Assembly: GCA_025355645.1 (NCBI GenBank)
Contig: JANXZG010000081.1
Location: 1 to 64,000 of the forward strand
Origin: Gammaproteobacteria bacterium
Lineage (GTDB): Bacteria; Pseudomonadota; Gammaproteobacteria; Steroidobacterales; Steroidobacteraceae
Length of the DNA: 64,000 nucleotides
Direction of reading: 5' to 3'
The notes under the pieces are model-generated. The model saw nothing but the letters and a program-made list of their open reading frames with translations, was not told where the DNA came from and ran no database searches. Shown in pieces: positions 58,628 through 64,000 of the stretch; the first letter of the stretch is position 1, and the number at the start of each line of letters is the position of its first letter. The translations under genes were made by a program, and so were the position numbers.

Positions 58628-59653
58628 TCAAGCCCATGCATCGAGGTTGTGGCGGATGAGCCCCGCGAGCAATTGGGCGTGCTCGTCTGCCTCATTGAGG
58701 CAGGGCAGCAAATCGAATCGCTCGCCACCCTGGCTCAGGTATTGATGCCGGTAGTCCATCCCCAATTCCTCCAGCGTCTCCAAGCAATCAACCGCGAAGG
58801 ATGGCGATACCACGGTCAGATTACGGATCCCCCGTTTAAGCAGTTTCGGCAGCACCTCGGTGGCATAGGGCTGCAGCCACTCGATGCGCCCGAAGCGCGA
58901 CTGATAACAGTGCGAGAAATCGTCCGGTTGCAGATTCAGTTGCTGAGTTATCAGGCGTGTCGTCTCGAGCGTCTGCTGCTGGTACGGATCACCGTCCGCC
59001 ACATATTTCACGGGGATGCCATGATAGGCAAGTATCAGGTGACTGCGTTCAGCGCGCGCTTCCCAGGCCCTCGCGATGCGCCCCGCCCAAGCCGCAATGT
59101 ACCCTGCGTCCTGGTGATAGTCATTGACCCTGCGAATGGCGGGCAGCCAGCGCGCGCGATTGAGCGCGCGCGCGACCTGATCGAACACGGGTGCTGTGGT
59201 TGCGCAGCAATACTGCGGATACAGCGGCAGCACCAGCAAGCGTCGCACGCCTTGCGCAGCGAGCCGCTCGATCGCGTTGGCAATTCCCGGGTTGCCGTAG
59301 GTCATCGCAAGTTCCACGCACAGGCCATCGTCCTGCTGAGTTTTCAGCATCGCGTCGAGTTTCTCGGCCAGGCGCCGCGAGTAAACTGCCAGTGGCGAGC
59401 CTTCGGTCATCCAGATACTGCGATATTTTCGCGCGGTCCTTACCGGGCGCAACGGCAGGATCACTCCGTAGAGCAACGGCAGCCAAAGCAGTCGCGATGT
59501 GTTGACAACGCGCCGATCGCCGAGGAATGCACGTAGATAGCGTTGCACGGCCAGGTAGGACGGCGCATCCGGTGTGCCGAGATTGACCAGCAGCACGCCG
59601 GTGCGCTCCGGCGCGAGCGCCGCTGCCGGCGCCGCGGCACGATAATAAGCCAT
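58628..59653 (-). CDS. hemH: ferrochelatase
   Basis: 341 residues from ATG 59653; the frame to 59845 overlaps modB on the other strand and is not conserved. Motifs: GVLLVNLGTPDAPSYLAVQRYL, MTEGSPLAVYSRRLAEKL, VLPLYPQY, LILAYHGIPVKY with the metal-binding histidine, YQSRFG and VVSPSFAVDCLETLEELG with the catalytic glutamate. Inserts iron into protoporphyrin IX. Diverges from modB by 33 bases. Confidence 0.95.
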   Translation of the reverse strand: MAYYRAAAPAAALAPERTGVLLVNLGTPDAPSYLAVQRYLRAFLGDRRVVNTSRLLWLPLLYGVILPLRPVRTARKYRSIWMTEGSPLAVYSRRLAEKLDAMLKTQQDDGLCVELAMTYGNPGIANAIERLAAQGVRRLLVLPLYPQYCCATTAPVFDQVARALNRARWLPAIRRVNDYHQDAGYIAAWAGRIARAWEARAERSHLILAYHGIPVKYVADGDPYQQQTLETTRLITQQLNLQPDDFSHCYQSRFGRIEWLQPYATEVLPKLLKRGIRNLTVVSPSFAVDCLETLEELGMDYRHQYLSQGGERFDLLPCLNEADEHAQLLAGLIRHNLDAWA

Positions 59654-59686
59654 GCGCACAGTATACTGCCTGAAGGTAAATACCCC

Positions 59687-60379
59687 ATGACGTGGCTGAG
59701 TCCAAGTGAGATTGACGCGCTGACCTTGAGCCTCGCCGTGGCCAGCCGCAGTGTGCTGTGGGGCCTGCCGCCGGCGGTGTTTATGGCGTGGCTGCTGACC
59801 CGCCGGCGCTTCCTCGGGCATGCCGCGCTCGATGCGCTCGTGCATTTACCGCTGGTGCTGCCGCCGGTCGCAGTCGGATATCTTTTGCTGCTGATCTTCG
59901 GCACCCAGGGTCCCGTTGGCGGTTGGCTGCTACGCAGCCTTGATATACGACTGATATTCACCCGCAATGGCGCAGCGCTCGCAACCGCCGTGATGAGCTT
60001 CCCGCTGATGGTGCGTGCGATGCGCATATCGCTCGAAACGATCGACCGCGGACTTGAGGATGCCGCCCGCACCCTCGGGGCGGGTCCGCTCGATCGCTTT
60101 GCGACCGTCACGCTGCCGCTCATGTTGCCCGGCATCATTGCCGGGGCGATCACCGCATTCGCGGCGGGGCTGGGTGAATTCGGTGCGGTGATCACCTTTG
60201 TCGCCAATATCCCGGGCGAGACCCGCACCCTGCCCCTTGCGTTATATACAGCGCTGCAGTCTCCCGGCGGCGATGCAGGTGCAGCCCGACTGGCGATCGT
60301 TTCACTGAGTTTAGGTTTAGGTGGACTGCTGCTGTCCGAATGGTTTTCACGCCGGGTCCGCCGGATGCTGGGGCGTTGA
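59687..60379 (+). CDS. modB: molybdate ABC transporter permease
   Basis: 230 residues from ATG 59687; earlier in-frame starts lie inside hemH. About five membrane segments, with the permease EAA-like loop in LEDAARTLGAGPLDRFATVTLPLMLPGIIAG and ModB-type HLPLVLPPVAVGYLLL (written here HLPLVLPPVAVGY). It forms the channel of the molybdate importer with ModC. The stop overlaps the modC start (TGATG). No modA binding-protein gene is adjacent. Confidence 0.93.
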   Translation: MTWLSPSEIDALTLSLAVASRSVLWGLPPAVFMAWLLTRRRFLGHAALDALVHLPLVLPPVAVGYLLLLIFGTQGPVGGWLLRSLDIRLIFTRNGAALATAVMSFPLMVRAMRISLETIDRGLEDAARTLGAGPLDRFATVTLPLMLPGIIAGAITAFAAGLGEFGAVITFVANIPGETRTLPLALYTALQSPGGDAGAARLAIVSLSLGLGGLLLSEWFSRRVRRMLGR

Positions 60380-61470
60380 TGCTCAGCGTCAATGTGCAGA
60401 AAAGGCGTGGTGTTTTTTCATTGGATGCGCAGTTCGAATTACCTACACCCGGCGTGCTCGCTCTATTTGGCCGCTCCGGCTGCGGCAAGAGCACGCTGGT
60501 TGAATTGCTCGCGGGCCTGCTGGATGCGGACAGCGGTCGCATCTCGCTGGACGGTACGGTGCTGCTGGACAAGACGCTCGGAACCGACATCCCCGCGGAA
60601 CGCCGCCGGATCGGCTGTGTCTTCCAGGACGCGCGATTATTCCCGCACCTGCGCGTCGGCGCGAACCTGCGTTATGGCGCGCATCGCTCTACGGGCAAGC
60701 CCTACGTCAACTTCGACGCGGTGATCGCGTTGCTCGGCCTGGCGCCGCTGCTGTCCCGACGCTGCCACCAGTTGTCGGGCGGGGAACGCCAGCGCGTCGC
60801 GATCGGGCGCGCGCTGCTGAGCCAGCCACGCCTGCTGCTGCTCGATGAACCGTTGGCCGCGCTCGACAGCGCGCGCCGGGATGAAGTACTACCCTATCTG
60901 GAGGTTTTGCGCGACCAGCTGACGATCCCAATGGTCTACGTCAGCCACCAGTTCGACGAGGTCCTGCGCCTGGCGACCCACCTCGTGCTGATCGATGCGG
61001 GAAAAACGCTTGCTCAGGGTGACATTGGCGCGATGAGCCTGCGTAGCGAGCTGCGCGAGATCATCGGTCCCGAGGCGGTCGGCTCGATACTGGAGGGCGA
61101 GATCCAGAGCATCGACGGCCTCTCGGGTCTTGCGAGCGTTGCGATTGGGTCAGGAATACTCAAGGTCCAATCCGATGGCCACGCCGTGGGTGCGAAGCTG
61201 AGAGTCCAAATACTCGCGCGCGATGTCATCGTTGCGACCCGCGAGCCCGAATACCTGAGCGTGCGCAACATGCTGCATGGCAAGGTGACCGCCATCGCGC
61301 GCGACACCGGCGAGGCGGACCTCGTGTCGATGGATGTAGGCGGCGCAGTAATCATGGCTCGCATCACCCATGCAGCGACACGGGACCTTGGTCTTGCGCC
61401 CGGCGATGCCGCCTGGGCCCTGATCAAAGCGGTTTCAATGCGTGGGCGCTTATTTAACCCGGGTGCCTAG
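60379..61470 (+). CDS. modC: molybdate ABC transporter ATP-binding protein
   Basis: 363 residues. Walker A FGRSGCGKSTL (about 31-41), Q-loop CVFQDARLFPHL, signature LSGGERQRVAIGRALL, Walker B LLLLDEPLAALD, H-loop YVSHQ. The C-terminal Mop/TOBE oxyanion-binding domain (about 295-360) with SVRNMLHGKVTAI identifies ModC. The last 21 bases overlap the convergent nitroreductase gene. Confidence 0.94.
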   Translation: MLSVNVQKRRGVFSLDAQFELPTPGVLALFGRSGCGKSTLVELLAGLLDADSGRISLDGTVLLDKTLGTDIPAERRRIGCVFQDARLFPHLRVGANLRYGAHRSTGKPYVNFDAVIALLGLAPLLSRRCHQLSGGERQRVAIGRALLSQPRLLLLDEPLAALDSARRDEVLPYLEVLRDQLTIPMVYVSHQFDEVLRLATHLVLIDAGKTLAQGDIGAMSLRSELREIIGPEAVGSILEGEIQSIDGLSGLASVAIGSGILKVQSDGHAVGAKLRVQILARDVIVATREPEYLSVRNMLHGKVTAIARDTGEADLVSMDVGGAVIMARITHAATRDLGLAPGDAAWALIKAVSMRGRLFNPGA

Positions 61471-61956
61471 GTACATGATCGCAACGATATGGTCGGTGGG
61501 TTGCAAGCCTACTGCCAGCTTGACGCCCGCATCGTACGCGGCCGGCCCCGTCTTCCACATCGCACCGTACCCGAGCCCGTGCGCGGCCAGCATCAGGTTT
61601 TCCGCGGCCGCGCCTGCTGCGAGCACCTGCTCCACTTCCGGAATCTTCGGATGATTCCGATCGACCGCGCAACCGACGATGACCACCGTAGGGGAGCGCC
61701 AGATCTTCTCCCCCTCGATGCGCAGCTGATCCTGCGTGGACGCGGGTTCCCGTGCGCGCCGGCCGGCGATCGCCGCTTCGGCAAATGCGCGACGCAATGC
61801 ATCGTCCAGCACAATCAGTCGCCACGGCCGAAGCCGGCCATGGTCCGGTGCATGCGCGGCGGCATCCAGCATGCGGGCTAACTCTTCGGGTGACGGACCT
61901 GGCGCCGCCACCCTGGCGGCGGACGTACGGCTGGTCAGCGCCTCGAACAGCTCCAT
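61450..61956 (-). CDS. nitroreductase-family protein (short, YdjA-like)
   Basis: FMN-dependent oxidoreductase of 168 residues. FMN-binding SRTSAARV near residue 10, then AAHAPDHGRLRPWRLIVL, and the C-terminal AAAENLMLAAHGLGYGAMWKTG; ends with IMYLGTRVK. Substrate unknown. Its ATG follows directly after the EipA-like stop (TAG then ATG), so the two are probably co-expressed. Confidence 0.88.
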   Translation of the reverse strand: MELFEALTSRTSAARVAAPGPSPEELARMLDAAAHAPDHGRLRPWRLIVLDDALRRAFAEAAIAGRRAREPASTQDQLRIEGEKIWRSPTVVIVGCAVDRNHPKIPEVEQVLAAGAAAENLMLAAHGLGYGAMWKTGPAAYDAGVKLAVGLQPTDHIVAIMYLGTRVK

Positions 61957-62541
61957 CTAGAAAGGGTTGTAGCGCAGGTCGCGCGAGAAATTAATGTAGC
62001 TGAGCGCAATGCCCTGCCGCCAGCCAACTCCAAAACGCACCGGCGCCAGCGAGACCTTGTCAAGCTGCAGGTAATTGACGCCAAATCCGCCGACGAAATA
62101 CAGGCTTCCTTCAACTCCGGGGAACCGGTGGAACAACCCATCTGCATGCGGCAGGTCATACACCAGCATGAACGTCTTGACGGCATTCGCGCCTACGTCA
62201 AAGCCGATCGACGGGCCCTGCCAGTAGACCTTGCGCGCAGGTACACCCTTATAGACCAGTTCGCCGCGCCCGTAGCGCACGCCCACGCCAATCGCACCGC
62301 CCGCCTCGTCGCCGCGGATGATGGCGATCGGGTGTCCTTTTTCCTTCAGCACTTTCTCCAGTACTTGCGATAAATCCTTCGCGCCCGTGCTGAAGAATTC
62401 AGATGCCGCCCGGGCGACTTCATCATCGCTATAGGGCTCATGCGACCCTCGCGGCGGTGGCGTATTAGCGAACGCCGTCGCGCCCAGCAGCAGGGACGCG
62501 CAGGCTGCAAGTGAGAATTGACGAATAACGGGACTGACCAT
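61957..62541 (-). CDS. EipA-like DUF1134 envelope protein
   Basis: 194 residues with a signal peptide (hydrophobic 8-22, cut near AFA-N). The mature part has the DUF1134 pattern GGAIGVGVRYGRGELVYKG, KVYWQGPSIGFDVGANAVKTFMLVYDL, HRFPGVEGSLYFVGGFGVNY and LAPVRFGVGWRQG. Related EipA in Brucella/Caulobacter is a periplasmic cell-envelope integrity factor. It lies between the cupin and nitroreductase genes on the same strand. Confidence 0.82.
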   Translation of the reverse strand: MVSPVIRQFSLAACASLLLGATAFANTPPPRGSHEPYSDDEVARAASEFFSTGAKDLSQVLEKVLKEKGHPIAIIRGDEAGGAIGVGVRYGRGELVYKGVPARKVYWQGPSIGFDVGANAVKTFMLVYDLPHADGLFHRFPGVEGSLYFVGGFGVNYLQLDKVSLAPVRFGVGWRQGIALSYINFSRDLRYNPF

Positions 62542-62553
62542 GGCGCTGCTTCC

Positions 62554-62829
62554 TTACTTCAATTCGATCTCGATAAAACGAAACTCATACGAATTAGCGT
62601 TGATCACGTTGTGCGAAACACCGGCCAGGCGAGCGTAGGACAAGCCCGCTTCAAGATTTGCATCCCGCGTCCCGTCAGACTCTTGCAACCGAAGTATCCC
62701 GCTGGTCAACGGCACCACCACATAGTCATGGGCGTGCACATGATGGCCGGTCTCAGCACCCGGTGCAAAACGCCATTCGGTCACGATAACCCGCTCATTT
62801 TGCACCTGCACGGTCGCGGTCGCTTTCAT
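62554..62829 (-). CDS. small cupin-domain protein
   Basis: 91-residue single-domain cupin. Metal-binding motif 1, ETGHHVHAHDYVVVPLTSG, supplies three histidines and motif 2 is reduced to GVSHNVINANSYEFRFIEIE. No catalytic assignment is possible. It lies 12 bases before the EipA-like gene and probably starts this three-gene unit. Confidence 0.78.
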   Translation of the reverse strand: MKATATVQVQNERVIVTEWRFAPGAETGHHVHAHDYVVVPLTSGILRLQESDGTRDANLEAGLSYARLAGVSHNVINANSYEFRFIEIELK

Positions 62830-63214
62830 GCGCGCCAGTTTACCGTATCCACTTGCGTAGGGGGCAGGTAGCTGGATTTTGAAGCCATGTAAAATGGATT
62901 TCGCGCCTCTAACTGCCTAGCTGACTTCCCGCCGGCAAACAAAGAAAGGCAACGTCAGAGGTACTTTCGCACTTGCAGCGTGAATACCCACGCTACGTGG
63001 TTAAGCGGCACGAGTCGCGCCGCCGCTCGAGGCGCGTCCTACCACCCCTGCACGCTCGCGGTCGAAAGAAAGCGCCCGGAATGAGTCTCCGACTTACGGA
63101 AAATTGCGGGTTCGTCTTACGTTTCGGCTGATGACGTGATGGGCGCAAAGGCGGACACTCCATTTACGCCGCCATCCGGCTAAACAGTCGTCCATCGTTA
63201 AAAGGAGCATCGCT
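62830..63214. other. intergenic region before the DUF883-like gene
   Basis: 385 bases with divergent genes on either side. The right end carries the strong SD AAAAGGAG (63199-63206) of the gene at 63215. I found no convincing promoter pair, RNA gene or additional coding frame; a minus-strand frame at 63094-63396 is antisense to the next gene. Confidence 0.4.
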
Positions 63215-63619
63215 ATGTCATCTGAGAAAACCGCAAACAGCCCTGGACTCGATCCGACTTCCGCGGTCGGAGACCAGATCTCAAGGAGCGCCTCGCAAGT
63301 TAAATCCAAGGCAGCCGAGCTGGGCCGCATGGCAACATCCAAGATTGATGATAATCGCGGCGCCGCAGCATCCGGCCTGGAGAATTTAGCAACCAAACTC
63401 CATGGTAGCGCTGGCAGTCTTCCGGGCGGCGAGAAGGTGGCGAGCGCGGCTCACTCGGCGGCCAGTTCTTTAAGTTCAACAGCCGACTACATTCGCGATC
63501 ATGACCTGGGCAGCATGGCCGAAGACGTGCAAAGAATTGTTAAAAATAACCCAGGCCCGGCGCTATTGGTGGCTGCTTTCCTGGGATTCGTCGTAGGCAG
63601 AGCATTTTCAAAGGATTAA
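63215..63619 (+). CDS. DUF883/ElaB-like membrane-anchored protein
   Basis: 134 residues. A Ser/Ala-rich helical N-terminal region with heptad-like spacing (about 15-100) is followed by a C-terminal membrane anchor NPGPALLVAAFLGFVVGRAF, the arrangement of the YqjD/ElaB/DUF883 stress proteins, some of which bind ribosomes. The pairing with a YqjE-like gene 7 bases downstream matches the E. coli yqjD-yqjE order. SD AAAAGGAG precedes ATG. Function inferred only by resemblance. Confidence 0.68.
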   Translation: MSSEKTANSPGLDPTSAVGDQISRSASQVKSKAAELGRMATSKIDDNRGAAASGLENLATKLHGSAGSLPGGEKVASAAHSAASSLSSTADYIRDHDLGSMAEDVQRIVKNNPGPALLVAAFLGFVVGRAFSKD

Positions 63620-63626
63620 CCAAGCC

Positions 63627-64000
63627 ATGCCCCCGATAGAGCGCTCCTTTGCCGATGTTCTGCAGGACATTGTTCACAACGTTCAGGACATTATCCGGTC
63701 CGAGATTCGGCTTGCAAAGATTGAGGTGCGGGAAGAGGTTGGGAAAGCGCGGCCAGCCGTCGCCACTCTACTCATAGCACTGTTACTAGGAGTGTTTGCT
63801 GCACTTTTCCTTTTAATTTGTGCCCTCTACGCATTGTCCGAGGTGATGCCGCCCTGGGGCGCCGCGCTCACGCTTTCCGCCCTCCTCGCGCTCGCCGCTA
63901 TCGCGGCGGGCGTTTCCGGTGCGAAGCAAATCGGTCGGGCAAAGAAAGTTATGCCCAAGACAGTTCAGTCAATGAAGGAGAATATCGAATGGACCAAACA
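63627..64000 (+). CDS. YqjE-like (phage holin-family) membrane protein, 3' end outside window
   Basis: At least 124 residues, open at the window edge. Starts MPPIERSFADVLQDIVHNV; a helical segment with EIRLAKIEVREEVGKARP (about 26-45) is followed by two membrane segments, VATLLIALLLGVFAALFLLI (about 47-66) and AALTLSALLALAAIAAG (about 81-97). This is the YqjE/holin-superfamily pattern; it is not part of a prophage. Likely co-transcribed with the DUF883-like gene. Confidence 0.7.
   Translation, partial: MPPIERSFADVLQDIVHNVQDIIRSEIRLAKIEVREEVGKARPAVATLLIALLLGVFAALFLLICALYALSEVMPPWGAALTLSALLALAAIAAGVSGAKQIGRAKKVMPKTVQSMKENIEWTK

Noticed and set aside
59654..59686. Molybdenum-cofactor riboswitch before modB
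   Set aside because: Only 33 bases separate hemH and modB; too short for the aptamer and no matching motif.
63627..64000. Prophage holin gene
   Set aside because: The holin-superfamily resemblance is that of YqjE; no lysis, capsid or integrase genes accompany it and a DUF883-like gene precedes it as in E. coli yqjD-yqjE.

Overview
The window looks like a chromosomal segment from a GC-rich gammaproteobacterium of, or close to, the Xanthomonadales/Steroidobacterales. Pointers are the fused aspartate kinase/diaminopimelate decarboxylase, the tonB-exbB-exbD-exbD order, a SAM-I riboswitch in front of metX, the fabD-G-acpP-F-pabB-pabC-mltG-tmk-holB-pilZ cluster and an Xps-like type II secretion operon. 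This placement is inferred from gene content, not from a tree. Genes are tightly packed with many 4-base stop/start overlaps. I see no rRNA, tRNA, CRISPR array, insertion sequence or prophage.

Layout. 1-8.5 kb: two multidrug efflux operons run towards each other, an RND pump (permease tail, adaptor, NodT lipoprotein) and a MarR-controlled EmrAB-type MFS pump with its own NodT lipoprotein. 8.5-14.2 kb: a 130-residue unknown protein, a TIR-like (DUF1863-type) protein, an EEP-family hydrolase, a FadB/FadJ-like beta-oxidation protein and a cNMP-binding/rhodanese protein. 13.8-23.1 kb (minus strand): rhombosortase, fatty-acid synthesis, p-aminobenzoate synthesis, mltG, tmk, holB and pilZ. 23.1-29 kb: gspGHIJKLMN. 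29-31.5 kb: an IclR regulator with etfBA. 31.5-38 kb (minus strand): TonB-ExbB-ExbD-ExbD-TPR, a peroxiredoxin, and a kinase/phospholyase fusion.

38-58.6 kb is mostly amino-acid biosynthesis: ilvD, a leucyl aminopeptidase, ilvC-leuCDB, metX-metB, asd, lysC-lysA fusion and leuA. A secreted galactose-oxidase-like copper radical enzyme and glycogen phosphorylase sit inside it. 58.6-64 kb holds hemH, modBC, a nitroreductase, an EipA/DUF1134 protein, a cupin, a DUF883-like protein and the start of a YqjE-like membrane protein.

Regulatory RNA is the most informative part. A promoter, a complete SAM-I aptamer and a likely SD-sequestering hairpin precede metX-metB, and they place the true metX start downstream of the longest open frame. 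The leuA gene has a roughly 200-base leader encoding a 26-residue peptide that ends in clustered leucine codons. A strong stem-loop sits just before the ilvC ribosome binding site. Together these suggest end-product control of methionine and leucine synthesis. The less familiar protein candidates are the APH-kinase/phospholyase fusion, the Cys-Tyr copper radical oxidase, and the TIR-like protein lacking the usual glutamate beside an EEP hydrolase.
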